Assembly (NCBI GenBank): GCA_945862325.1
Contig: CAMAXZ010000008.1
Coordinates: 1-64,000, forward strand
Direction of reading: 5' to 3'
Source: Klebsiella pneumoniae
GTDB taxonomy: Bacteria > Myxococcota_A > UBA796 > SXON01
DNA: 64,000 bases
The notes below the pieces were generated by a model, which was not told the DNA's origin, did not search any database, and saw nothing but the letters and a program-made list of their open reading frames with translations. Positions 26,079 to 34,571 of this stretch are shown here, in pieces; the stretch's first letter is position 1, and each line of letters starts with the position of its first letter. A program made the position numbers and the translations under genes.

Positions 26079-27578
26079 ATGACGCCGATCACCGGCTCAA
26101 CGTTCTTCGTCGCCATGTTCGCCGGGCTCATCCTGGCGCTCGGCTTTCAGCTCGTGCTCACGAACCTCTCCCTCGCCGCGGGCGTGAGCGCCGTGGGCGA
26201 CCTCCGGGCACCGCACGCGCCGCGCGCCGCGCGCGCGGACGGGCCCCGCGGCCTCGGGGCGCGCGCGCGCGCCTTCACGGCGGCGATCGGGCTCTGGGCG
26301 CTCGTCACCGCCAGCGTGGCGCTGTTCTTCGCGAGCTGGCTCGCGGTCGAGCTGAGCTTCACCGCCCAGTCGGTCGTCGCGGTCGTGCTCGCGCTCGTGA
26401 TCTGGGGCTTGTTCTACCTGGTCACCATGACGGTCGAGGCCGCCGCGGTGAGCTCGCTCGTCGGGGCGCTGTTCCGGACGATCCGCGATGGGCTGCGGGC
26501 CGGCTGGCGCTCCGCGACGTCGGTGTTCGCCACGTCGCCGGAGGATCGGGTCGTGGACACCGCCCGTCGGGTGACCCGCGCGGTGAGCCGCGAGCTTCAG
26601 CACGACCGCGGGCTCGTGCGGCTGCGACGCGACGTCGAGCGCTACCTCGATCAGGCGGACGCGACGCGGCTCGACGCCGCGACGGTGCGGCAGGAGATCA
26701 TGACGTTCCTCCAGGATGTCGAGCTTCGGTCGGTCACCATGGCGGAGGGGCCGCTGCTCGACCGCGAGACGATCGTCACGCGCCTTCAGCAGCGCCCGGG
26801 CTTCACGGTGGACCAGGCGCGCGCCGTCGCGGGCGGCGTCGTCGACACCCTGGAGGGTCTGCGTCGTGACGCGCGCGTGGCGAACGAGCAGGTTGACGCC
26901 TGGCTGCGGTCCACGGGAAAGCAGGCGTTGGACCCGGACGCGGTGCGCGGCGACCTGGTGCGGCTGCTGTCCGAGCCCGCCGCGGCGAGCGACGCGCTCC
27001 GCGCGCGCCTCGGGGAGCTCGACCGCGACGCCATCCGCAGCGCGCTCGAGTACGCCGGCGGCCTCACGCCCGAGCGGGCGCAGGAGGTGACCGAGTGGGT
27101 GGAAGACGCGATTCGGGCCGCGGGCGTGTTTGGTCGGGTGGTCAGCCGGCCGGTGTCGCGGGACGCCATCGCGGCCCGCGTGCAGAGCTGGCTCGACACG
27201 CTCGGGGCGGGGCAGGCGTCGGACGCGGACACCCTCCTGCACCTGTTCGACGACCCGAAGGCGAGCGCCGACGTGCTGATCCGCCGCCTGCGCGGGCTCG
27301 ATCTGCGCGCGCTCGTGGCGTCTCGGACCGGCTGGGACGAGGCCCGCGTGGCGCAGCTCGTCGCGCAGCTCGAGGGCGCGCGTGACACCGTGGTCTCCGG
27401 GGCGACGCGGGCGCGGGACGAAGTGGCGCACCGTGTCGAGGCCGCGCGCCGCGACGCATGGGCGGCGGCCGAGGAGGCGCGCAAGACGACGGCGGCGGCG
27501 GCGTGGTGGGGCCTTGGCACCGCGGTGGTGTCGGGCGGGGCCGCGGTGGCCGGCGGCCTGGTGGCCGTCGCGCTCTGA
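26079..27578 (+). CDS. Membrane protein with cytoplasmic helical repeats
   Basis: 499 residues from an ATG with AGGAGG well placed. Three hydrophobic segments lie near the N-terminus (FFVAMFAGLILALGFQLVL; FTAAIGLWALVTASVALFF; VVAVVLALVIWGLFYLVTM) and a fourth closes the protein (WWGLGTAVVSGGAAVAGGLV). Between them about 300 residues form repeats of roughly 90 residues with a shared pattern: DVERYLDQ or AWLRSTG, then VRxDLxRLL, then LDRETIVTRLxxRPGFTxxQA. Similar multi-repeat membrane proteins exist in cyanobacteria and other bacteria without known function. It is divergent from the flavin reductase gene. Its final codons and stop are tandemly duplicated. Confidence 0.8.
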   Translation: MTPITGSTFFVAMFAGLILALGFQLVLTNLSLAAGVSAVGDLRAPHAPRAARADGPRGLGARARAFTAAIGLWALVTASVALFFASWLAVELSFTAQSVVAVVLALVIWGLFYLVTMTVEAAAVSSLVGALFRTIRDGLRAGWRSATSVFATSPEDRVVDTARRVTRAVSRELQHDRGLVRLRRDVERYLDQADATRLDAATVRQEIMTFLQDVELRSVTMAEGPLLDRETIVTRLQQRPGFTVDQARAVAGGVVDTLEGLRRDARVANEQVDAWLRSTGKQALDPDAVRGDLVRLLSEPAAASDALRARLGELDRDAIRSALEYAGGLTPERAQEVTEWVEDAIRAAGVFGRVVSRPVSRDAIAARVQSWLDTLGAGQASDADTLLHLFDDPKASADVLIRRLRGLDLRALVASRTGWDEARVAQLVAQLEGARDTVVSGATRARDEVAHRVEAARRDAWAAAEEARKTTAAAAWWGLGTAVVSGGAAVAGGLVAVAL

Positions 27579-27602
27579 CCGCCGGCGCGCTCTGACCGCC
27601 GG
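27569..27602 (+). repeat. 17-bp tandem duplication across a stop codon
   Basis: CGCGCTCTGACCGCCGG occurs twice in direct contact (27569-27585, 27586-27602). Each copy contains the codons for Ala-Leu and TGA of the preceding gene, so the second copy is a duplicated gene end. Confidence 0.9.
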
Positions 27603-27627
27603 CGGGGGGTGCCGAGCCGTCGACGGG

Positions 27628-27654
27628 GAGGGAGGGGCGACGTGCCCCTCCCTC
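27628..27654. terminator. Bidirectional hairpin between membrane protein and tRNA
   Basis: GAGGGAGGGGC pairs perfectly with GCCCCTCCCTC around a 5-base loop (11 bp). It sits after the plus-strand gene and 13 bases after the minus-strand tRNA, so it can serve both. No U-tract is seen. Confidence 0.6.
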
Positions 27655-27666
27655 GGCCCGCGAGAG

Positions 27667-27742
27667 TGGTGGCTTCGGTCAGAGTTGAACTGACGACACC
27701 GCGGGTATGAACCGCGTGCTCTAACCACTGAGCTACGAAGCC
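27667..27742 (-). tRNA. tRNA-Met (CAU), elongator-like, CCA encoded
   Basis: The 76-base transcript folds fully: acceptor GGCTTCG/CGAAGCC, D stem GCTC/GAGC, anticodon stem CGCGG/CCGCG around loop TTCATAC (anticodon CAT), T stem GTCAG/CTGAC, discriminator A and encoded CCA. A G-C first pair excludes initiator tRNA; a lysidine-modified tRNA-Ile2 cannot be fully excluded. It begins 14 bases after the copA stop on the same strand. Confidence 0.95.
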
Positions 27743-27756
27743 GAAGCGGCCGGCTG

Positions 27757-29925
27757 CTATCGAGAGCCCCGCGAGACGTCAAGGTGCGCGCGCGCCGACG
27801 ACGAACGGACGGCGAGGCGGCGGGCGTTCCACACGACGGTGACGCTGCTGAGCGCCATCGCGGCCCCGGCGATCGCCGGGCTGAGGAGGCCGAGCGCCGC
27901 GATCGGGATCGCGCAGATGTTGTAGGCGAACGCGAGGAACAGGTTCTGTCGGACGTTTCGGAGGGTCGCCCGCGCGATGTCGACGGCGTCCACGACGGCC
28001 GCCGGGTCCGCTCGGTGGAGCGTGACGTCGGCCGCCTCCATCGCCACGTCCGTGCCGGTCCCCATCGCGATGCCGACGTGGGCCGCGGCGAGCGCGGGCG
28101 CGTCGTTGACCCCGTCGCCGACCATCGCGACGCGCCGCCCGCGGGCCGCCAGCGCGCGGATCATCTCGATTTTCCCCTCGGGGAGGACCCCGGCCCTCCA
28201 GTGCGCGACGCCGAGCTCTTCGGCGATGCGCCGCGCGGGCCCTTCGGCGTCCCCCGTGAGCAGGTGCACCTCGAGGCCCCGCGCACGGAGGGCCTGCACC
28301 GCGCTCCGGGCCCCCGGCCGCGCCGGGTCGTCGACCCGGAGGACGCCAGCCCGCGCGCCGTCGATCTCCACGACGATCGGCGTCCCCGGCGCATCGGCCG
28401 CCCCTCCGAGCCACCGTGGGCTCCCGACGCGCACCCGGTGCCCGTCGACGACGGCGCTCACCCCCGCGCCGGGGACGACGGTCAGCTCCGTGGCCTCCGG
28501 CAACGCGTCCGCGGCGGCGGCGCGGACGAGCGCCTCGGCGAGGGGGTGATTGGACGCCCGGTCGGCGGCGGCGGCGAGCCGGAGGACCTCCGCCTCGGAG
28601 TACACGCCTTCGACCTCGATCGAGCGCACGACGGGGCGCCCGACGGTCAAGGTGCCGGTCTTGTCGAACACGACCGTGTCGACCTCGGCGAGCGCTTGGA
28701 GCGCGCGCCCGTGGCGGAGCAGGACCCCCGCCCGGGCCGCGTTGCCGAGGCCGAGCACGAGGGAGATCGGCGTCGCGAGACCCATGGCGCACGGGCACGC
28801 GACGACGAGGGTCGCCAGGACGGCGCGGGCGCCCTCCGCAGGAGCCCCGAGCAGCGTCCACCCGAGGCCGGCCACGGCCGCGACCCCGAGCACGACCGGC
28901 ACGAACACCGCCGCGATCCGGTCGACGAGGTCGGCCACCGGGGGGCGCGACATGCGCGCGCGCTCGACGAGCCCGACGATCCGCGCGAGGACGGCGTCGT
29001 CGCCCACCGCGACGACGCGGACCTCGAGCAGCCCGGCCCCGTTGACCGTGCCGCCGGTCACGCTGTCGCCGGGGTGGACCGTGACGGGGATCGGCTCGCC
29101 GGTCATCATCGAGCGGTCGACCGCCGACACCCCGCGGGTGACCGTTCCGTCGACGGGCACACGCGCGCCGGGCTTGACGACGACGCGATCGCCCGGGCGA
29201 AGCTCGGCGACACGCACGACGCGTTCGCCGTCGGCGTCGAGCCGGATGGCCTCCGACGGCGCGAGATCCAGGAGCGCGCGGAGCGCCTGGCCGGTGGCCC
29301 TCCGGGCGCGGCCCTCGATGGCCTGGCCGAGGAGCACCATGCCGATGACGACGGGCACCGCGTCGATGTAGGTGCCGTGGTCCCCGCGCGCGAGCCACTC
29401 CGCCCCGGCGAGGGCGAGCACGGCGTGCGTGAACGCGGCTCCGGTGCCGAGCGCGACGAGGGTGTCCATGTCGAACTCCCCGCGAGGGAGGCGGATCGCG
29501 GCGCGGCGGTAGAAGCCTCGGCCGCTCCACGCCATGACCGGGACGCTCGCGACGACGAGCCCCGCTTCGAACCCCCACATCCACCCGTGGGGCACGAGGC
29601 CGGGGATCATCATCGCGACCGCGGGCACGGCCACGCTCAGCGCGAGGGCCGCGTCCCGCCAACGCCCGCGCTGCGCGGCGGCTTCCTCCGCGTCGGCCTC
29701 GGCGAGCGCCGCCGCGCGGGGCACGCGCGCGCCGTAGCCGGCGCGCTCCACCGCCGCGACCAGCTGCTCCGGAGTGACCTGCGCCGGCGCCTGGATCGTC
29801 GCCTCGTTCGTGGCGAAGTCGACGTGGGCCTCCTCCACGCCGGGCACCCTGCGGAGCACGCGCTCCAGCCGGGTCACGCAGGCGGCGCAGTGCATGCCGT
29901 TGATCCGGAGCGTGACCGACTTCAT
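27757..29925 (-). CDS. copA: Copper-translocating P-type ATPase (CopA-like)
   Basis: 722 residues. One N-terminal heavy-metal domain with GMHCAAC (Cys13, Cys16). The membrane part has the CPC ion site (VVACPCAMGLATP). Cytoplasmic motifs are complete: MTGEP in the actuator, DKTGTLT with the phosphorylated Asp, a HP pair in SNHPLAEA, and GDGVNDAPAL. It exports Cu(I), or possibly another soft metal, using ATP. The ATG at 29925 starts directly at the metal domain (MKSVTLRINGMHC). No CueR- or CsoR-type regulator is adjacent. A TACGTT hexamer ends 6 bases before the ATG. A tRNA gene follows 14 bases downstream. Confidence 0.96.
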   Translation of the reverse strand: MKSVTLRINGMHCAACVTRLERVLRRVPGVEEAHVDFATNEATIQAPAQVTPEQLVAAVERAGYGARVPRAAALAEADAEEAAAQRGRWRDAALALSVAVPAVAMMIPGLVPHGWMWGFEAGLVVASVPVMAWSGRGFYRRAAIRLPRGEFDMDTLVALGTGAAFTHAVLALAGAEWLARGDHGTYIDAVPVVIGMVLLGQAIEGRARRATGQALRALLDLAPSEAIRLDADGERVVRVAELRPGDRVVVKPGARVPVDGTVTRGVSAVDRSMMTGEPIPVTVHPGDSVTGGTVNGAGLLEVRVVAVGDDAVLARIVGLVERARMSRPPVADLVDRIAAVFVPVVLGVAAVAGLGWTLLGAPAEGARAVLATLVVACPCAMGLATPISLVLGLGNAARAGVLLRHGRALQALAEVDTVVFDKTGTLTVGRPVVRSIEVEGVYSEAEVLRLAAAADRASNHPLAEALVRAAAADALPEATELTVVPGAGVSAVVDGHRVRVGSPRWLGGAADAPGTPIVVEIDGARAGVLRVDDPARPGARSAVQALRARGLEVHLLTGDAEGPARRIAEELGVAHWRAGVLPEGKIEMIRALAARGRRVAMVGDGVNDAPALAAAHVGIAMGTGTDVAMEAADVTLHRADPAAVVDAVDIARATLRNVRQNLFLAFAYNICAIPIAALGLLSPAIAGAAMALSSVTVVWNARRLAVRSSSARAHLDVSRGSR

Positions 29926-29931
29926 GGGGTC

Positions 29932-29937
29932 AACGTA
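29932..29937 (-). promoter_or_regulatory. Candidate -10 of copA (leaderless)
   Basis: Minus-strand TACGTT (TAnnnT) is followed by exactly 6 bases and the ATG, placing the start of transcription on the start codon. Confidence 0.35.
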
Positions 29938-29977
29938 CCGCGGCCCGCCTCGACGCCCGCCGCGCCCCGTCACGCGG

Positions 29978-30005
29978 TTGACGCACGCGCCTCGATCGCT
30001 ACAAT
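29978..30005 (+). promoter_or_regulatory. Sigma-70-type promoter of the liv operon
   Basis: TTGACG (29978-29983) and TACAAT (30000-30005) are 16 bases apart. The predicted start is near 30012; GGAGG lies 10 bases before the GTG at 30030. Confidence 0.7.
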
Positions 30006-30029
30006 CCAGCGTCCCCTCGGAGGTCCCTC

Positions 30030-31232
30030 GTGCGTGTCGCCACCGTGCTCCTCACCACCGCCCTCGCGGCCGCGTCGCTCCTCGTGGGCTGCGGCGGCGC
30101 AGAGGTGAAGAAGGAGATCGTCGTCGGCGAGTACGGCTCCCTCACCGGCCCCGAAGCCACCTTCGGCATCTCGACCCGGAACGGCGTCGACCTCGCCACG
30201 GAGGAGGTCAACGCCAAGGGCGGCATCGGCGGCGTGCCGGTGCGCGTGACCGTGCAGGACGACCAGGGCAAGCCCGACGTCACGGCGCTGGTCGTCAACA
30301 AGCTCCTCTCGAGCGACCGCCCCGTGGCGCTGCTCGGCGAGGTCGCCAGCACCCTTTCGCTCACCGCCGCGCCTCTCGCCCAGAACGCTGGCGTGCCGAT
30401 GATCAGCCCCTCGTCCACGAACCCCAAGGTCACCGAGACGGGCGACTACATCTTCCGCGTCTGCTTCATCGACCCCTTCCAGGGCACGGCCGCCGCGAAG
30501 TTCGCGTACAACACCAAGAACGTGCGCAAGGTCGCCATCATGCGCGACGTGGCCAGCGACTACAGCAAGGGCCTGTCGAAGTACTTCAGCGAGACCTTCA
30601 CGCAGCTCGGCGGCGCGGTGGTGGCCGAAGAGTCGTACAACAAGGACGACAACGACTTCAAGGCGCAGCTCACCAACATCGTTGCGGTCGCGCCGGACGC
30701 GATCTTCGTGCCCGGCTACTACACGAACGCCGGGCTCATCGCGAAGCAGGCGCGGGACCTCGGCTACACCGGGATCCTCCTCGGCGGGGACGGCTGGGAC
30801 AGCGCGGAGCTCGTGAAGAGCAGCGAAGGCAAGATCGTGGGGAGCTACTTCACGAACCACTACTCCGTGGACGACCCGAACCCCATCGTGCAGTCGTTCA
30901 TCAAGACCTACGAGGCCAAGTACGGGGCCAAGCCGGACGGGCTCGCGGCGCTGGGCTACGACGCCGCCCGCGTGCTGTACGCGGCGATGGAAGAGTCGGC
31001 GAAGGACCCGCAGATCCTCGCGGGCTTGTCGGATCGCTCCGCGGTGCCGGCCACCGAAGAGAAGCGCAAGGCGGCGCGCGCCGCGCTGCGCGACCAGCTC
31101 GCCAAGACCACGAACTTCCCCGGGGTCACCGGCATGATCACCATCGACGCGGATCGCAACGCCTCGAAGCCCGCGGTGGTGGTCGAGGTGACGGCGGACG
31201 GCACGAAGTTCGTGGAGTCCATCGCTCCGTGA
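30030..31232 (+). CDS. livK: Branched-chain amino acid ABC transporter substrate-binding lipoprotein
   Basis: 400 residues from a GTG after a GGAGG site. The signal ends with lipobox Cys (LLVGC). The type I periplasmic binding fold of the Leu/Ile/Val family is clear: VVGEYGSLTGPEATFG, GVDLATEEVNAKGG, VPMISPSSTNPKV and the long C-terminal lobe. It captures a branched-chain amino acid or related ligand and hands it to LivHM. As first gene of livKHMGF it is preceded by a good promoter. Being a lipoprotein rather than a free periplasmic protein is noteworthy for a Gram-negative-type cell. Confidence 0.95.
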   Translation: MRVATVLLTTALAAASLLVGCGGAEVKKEIVVGEYGSLTGPEATFGISTRNGVDLATEEVNAKGGIGGVPVRVTVQDDQGKPDVTALVVNKLLSSDRPVALLGEVASTLSLTAAPLAQNAGVPMISPSSTNPKVTETGDYIFRVCFIDPFQGTAAAKFAYNTKNVRKVAIMRDVASDYSKGLSKYFSETFTQLGGAVVAEESYNKDDNDFKAQLTNIVAVAPDAIFVPGYYTNAGLIAKQARDLGYTGILLGGDGWDSAELVKSSEGKIVGSYFTNHYSVDDPNPIVQSFIKTYEAKYGAKPDGLAALGYDAARVLYAAMEESAKDPQILAGLSDRSAVPATEEKRKAARAALRDQLAKTTNFPGVTGMITIDADRNASKPAVVVEVTADGTKFVESIAP

Positions 31233-32125
31233 CCGTCCTCCTCCAGCAGCTCGTCAACGGGCTCTCGCAAGGCGCGATCTACGCCTTGATCGCGCTCGGG
31301 TACACGATGGTGTACGGCACCTTGCAGCTCATCAACTTCGCTCACGGCGAGGTCTACATGATCGGTGCCTTCACGGGGTTGTACCTTGCGAAGGCGCTCG
31401 GCGTGGTGGACGAGCCGAGCATCGTCGGGGCGCTCCTGGTCGGCGTCGGCACCGCGACGGTGTGCGCGGCGCTCGGCGTGGCGATCGAGCGCGTCGCGTA
31501 CCGGCCGATGCGCAAGAGCACGCGTTTGAACATGCTGATCACCGCGATCGGCGTGTCGTTGCTGCTGCAGAACCTGGGGTTGCTCGCGTTCGGCTCGATC
31601 GACAGCTTCCCCGCGCTGTTGCCGCACGCGCAATGGACCGTCGGCGGCGTGATCATCCGCAGCCACGACCTCGTGGTGCTCGGGACGACCGCGGTGCTGA
31701 TGTTCGCCCTGCACCACATCGTCGAGCGCACCCAGATGGGCCGCGCCATGCGCGCCGTGAGCCACTCCCGCGAGACCGCGGCGTTGATGGGGATCCCGGT
31801 CGATCGCGTCATCAGCTTCACCTTCGCGCTCGGGTCGGTGCTCGCCGCGGCGGCGGCTCTGCTCGTCGCGATGGACAAGACCGTGATCACCCCGCAGATG
31901 GGCGCCACCGGCGGGCTGAAGGCGTTCGTGGCCGCGGTGCTCGGCGGCATCGGGAGCATCCCCGGCGCGGTGCTCGGCGGCCTGCTCCTGGGCATCTGCG
32001 AGATGCTCGTGTCCGGCTACATCGCGTCGTCCTACCGGGACGCCATCGCGTTCGGCATCCTGATCGTGGTGCTGCTCGTGCGGCCGGCGGGGCTCATGGG
32101 CCGCGTCACGGTCGAGAAGGTCTGA
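31229..32125 (+). CDS. livH: Branched-chain amino acid ABC transporter permease LivH
   Basis: 298 residues; the GTG overlaps the livK stop (GTGA). It opens LLQQLVNGLSQGAIYALIAL, the family signature, continues GYTMVYGTLQLINFAHGE, and has about eight hydrophobic segments. The conserved EAA-like loop (GGIGSIPGAVLGGLLLG) contacts the ATPases. It forms the inner-membrane channel with LivM. Confidence 0.96.
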   Translation: MTVLLQQLVNGLSQGAIYALIALGYTMVYGTLQLINFAHGEVYMIGAFTGLYLAKALGVVDEPSIVGALLVGVGTATVCAALGVAIERVAYRPMRKSTRLNMLITAIGVSLLLQNLGLLAFGSIDSFPALLPHAQWTVGGVIIRSHDLVVLGTTAVLMFALHHIVERTQMGRAMRAVSHSRETAALMGIPVDRVISFTFALGSVLAAAAALLVAMDKTVITPQMGATGGLKAFVAAVLGGIGSIPGAVLGGLLLGICEMLVSGYIASSYRDAIAFGILIVVLLVRPAGLMGRVTVEKV

Positions 32126-33085
32126 GTGCAGACCCTGGTCGGCTGGTCGACGTTCGCCGCGGCGCTGGCCGCCGTGTGGGCGTTCCAGATCTTCGCGGTG
32201 CCGTGGATCAACCCGTACCACACGAGCCTCGCCGTCCTCAGCCTGATCTGGATGACCGCGACGGTCGGGCTCGCGGTGGTGTTGGGGTTCACCGGGCAAT
32301 TCAGCCTCGGTCACGCCGGGTTCATGGCGGTCGGCGGCTACACCGCGGCCTACTTGAACCACGACGTCGGGGTCGACCCGGGGCTCGCGATCGTGGCGGG
32401 CGGCGCCACGGCGGCGCTCGCGGGCCTCGCGGTCGGCATCCCGACGCTGCGGCTCAGCGGCGACTACCTCGCGATCGTCACCTTGGGCTTCAACGGCATC
32501 ATCCTCAACGTCATCAACAACGTCGATGCGCTCGGCGGCGCCACCGGCATCATCGGTCTCCCGCAGTGGACCCACTTCGGGTGGGCGGGCACGGCCCTCG
32601 TCGTCGCGACCGCGGCCACGCGCAACCTCGTGTGGAGCACACACGGGCGCTTGTTCATCGCCGCGCGCGACAACGAGATCGCGCTGCGTTCGCTCGGCCT
32701 CGACACGACCCGCGTCAAGGCGACCGCCTTCGTGGTCGGCGCCCTGTGGGCGGGCGTGGCCGGCGGCCTGATGGCGTTCCTGAACGCCTCGTTGTCCCCG
32801 AACTACTTCGCGATCGACCGCAGCATCGAGATGGTGGCGATGGTCGTGCTCGGCGGCACCGGCTCCTTGAGCGGGCCCATCGTGGCGGCGGGGGTGCTCA
32901 CGGCGCTCCCGGAGGTCCTCCGCATGGCGACGGAGTCGGGTGGCTCCGGCATCGACTTCGGCAAGTACCGCCTCGTGTTGTACTCGTCCCTCCTCATCTC
33001 GATGATGATCCTCCGGCCCTCGGGCCTGCTCGGCGGCCGCGAGCTGAGCGACCTCTTCCGGCGCGCGCCGCCCAAGGCGGCGTGA
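32126..33085 (+). CDS. livM: Branched-chain amino acid ABC transporter permease LivM
   Basis: 319 residues; the GTG follows the livH stop directly. GFTGQFSLGHAGFMAVGGYT and the loop VLGGTGSLSGPIVAAG are diagnostic. It has about eight membrane segments. The stop overlaps the livG start (TGATG), so translation of the operon is coupled throughout. Confidence 0.96.
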   Translation: MQTLVGWSTFAAALAAVWAFQIFAVPWINPYHTSLAVLSLIWMTATVGLAVVLGFTGQFSLGHAGFMAVGGYTAAYLNHDVGVDPGLAIVAGGATAALAGLAVGIPTLRLSGDYLAIVTLGFNGIILNVINNVDALGGATGIIGLPQWTHFGWAGTALVVATAATRNLVWSTHGRLFIAARDNEIALRSLGLDTTRVKATAFVVGALWAGVAGGLMAFLNASLSPNYFAIDRSIEMVAMVVLGGTGSLSGPIVAAGVLTALPEVLRMATESGGSGIDFGKYRLVLYSSLLISMMILRPSGLLGGRELSDLFRRAPPKAA

Positions 33086-33864
33086 TGGAGCTGCGCCTCG
33101 CCAAGGCCGGCATCCGCTTCGGGGGGCTCCGCGCGGTGCAGGACCTCGACGTCACCGTGCGCTCCGGCGCGCTGCACGGGCTCATCGGCCCGAACGGGGC
33201 CGGCAAGACGACGGTGTTCAACCTGATCACCGGCATCTACCGGCCGACCGAGGGGGACATCCTGCTCGACGGTCGCTCGATCGTGGGGGTCACTCCGGTG
33301 GGCGTGGCGCGCGCGGGGATCGCGCGGACCTTCCAGAACATCCGGTTGTTCGGCGGGTTGAGCGTGCTCGAGAACGTGAAGGTCGCCGTGCACCGGCACC
33401 TCGCCGTGAGCGTGTTCGAGAGCGTGCTCCGGATGGGGCGCCACGCGCGCGACGAGCGGGCGGCGGACGAAGAGGCGCGCCGCCTCCTCGACGCGTTCGG
33501 GTTGTTGCCGCTCGCGGATCACCCCGCCGAAGCCTTGCCGTACGGGCTGCGTCGCCGACTGGAGATCGCGCGCGCGCTCGCGACGCGCCCGAAGGTGCTG
33601 CTCCTCGACGAGCCCGCGGCCGGCATGAACCCGTCGGAGGCGCACGACCTGATGCACCTCATCCGGTGGACGCGCGACACGTTCGGGGTCACCGTCCTGC
33701 TCATCGAGCACCACATGCCAGTGGTCATGGGCATCTGCGAGCGCATCACCGTGATCGATCACGGCGCGCGCATCGCCGAGGGCACGCCCGACGAGATCAA
33801 GCGCGATCCCAAGGTGATCGAGGCGTACCTCGGCGCGGACGTCGCGACGGAGCACGCCTCGTGA
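33085..33864 (+). CDS. livG: Branched-chain amino acid ABC transporter ATPase LivG
   Basis: 259 residues. Walker A GPNGAGKTT, the Q-loop region ARTFQNIRLF, signature LPYGLRRRLEIARAL, Walker B VLLLDEPAAGMNP and the switch His in LLIEHH are present. The signature reads PYGLR in place of the classical SGGQ, a variant of the PYG type used by the LivG branch. It powers import together with LivF at the cytoplasmic face. Confidence 0.96.
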   Translation: MELRLAKAGIRFGGLRAVQDLDVTVRSGALHGLIGPNGAGKTTVFNLITGIYRPTEGDILLDGRSIVGVTPVGVARAGIARTFQNIRLFGGLSVLENVKVAVHRHLAVSVFESVLRMGRHARDERAADEEARRLLDAFGLLPLADHPAEALPYGLRRRLEIARALATRPKVLLLDEPAAGMNPSEAHDLMHLIRWTRDTFGVTVLLIEHHMPVVMGICERITVIDHGARIAEGTPDEIKRDPKVIEAYLGADVATEHAS

Positions 33865-34571
33865 ACGCCCTCGAGATCCGCGGCCTCACGGTCAACTACG
33901 GCCCGATCCGCGCCCTGCAGGGCGTGGACATCGACGTGCCCGCGGGCCGGATCACGACGCTGCTCGGCGCGAACGGCGCGGGAAAGACCACGTTGCTGCG
34001 GTCGGTCTCCGGCCTCGTCCGGCCCGCGGCCGGGCGCATCCGCCTCGGCGACGTCGAGCTGTGCGGGCGCGAGCCACACGACATCGTGCGCCTCGGCGTC
34101 GCCCAGAGCCCCGAGGGCCGCCAGGTGTTCCCGCAGATGACGGTGCTCGAGAACCTCCAGCTCGGCGCGTTCACGCGCGCCGACGCGCGCGCGGTCGCGG
34201 TGGACCTCGAGCGGATCCTCGTCATCTTTCCTCGATTGCGCGAGCGGCTTCAGCAGCGCGCCGGCACGCTCTCGGGGGGCGAGCAACAGATGCTCGCCAT
34301 CGGCCGCGCGATGATGGCGAAGCCGAAGGTGCTCCTGCTCGACGAGCCCTCCCTCGGGCTCGCGCCGGTCATCGTCGCGGGGATCTTCGAGACGATCAAG
34401 GCGATCAACGCCGAGGGGGTGACCATCCTCCTCGTCGAGCAGAACGCCCACCTCGCGCTGCGCGTGGCGTCGCTCGCCTACGTCCTCGAGACCGGCATCG
34501 TCCAGCGCAGCGGCCCTGCGCGGGAGCTCCTCGACGACGACACGATCCGCGCGGCCTACCTGGGCGGCTGA
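33861..34571 (+). CDS. livF: Branched-chain amino acid ABC transporter ATPase LivF
   Basis: 236 residues; the GTG overlaps the livG stop (GTGA). Walker A GANGAGKTT, SPEGRQVFPQMTVLENL, signature LSGGEQQMLAIGRA, Walker B VLLLDEPSLGLAP and LLVEQNAH are all intact. It completes the five-gene transporter. Its end overlaps the convergent sulfatase-like gene by 16 bases. Confidence 0.96.
   Translation: MNALEIRGLTVNYGPIRALQGVDIDVPAGRITTLLGANGAGKTTLLRSVSGLVRPAAGRIRLGDVELCGREPHDIVRLGVAQSPEGRQVFPQMTVLENLQLGAFTRADARAVAVDLERILVIFPRLRERLQQRAGTLSGGEQQMLAIGRAMMAKPKVLLLDEPSLGLAPVIVAGIFETIKAINAEGVTILLVEQNAHLALRVASLAYVLETGIVQRSGPARELLDDDTIRAAYLGG

Noticed and set aside
33500..33600. LivG signature motif lacking the classical Gln (PYGLR)
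   Set aside because: PYG-type signatures are usual in this ATPase branch, so it is not evidence of inactivation.
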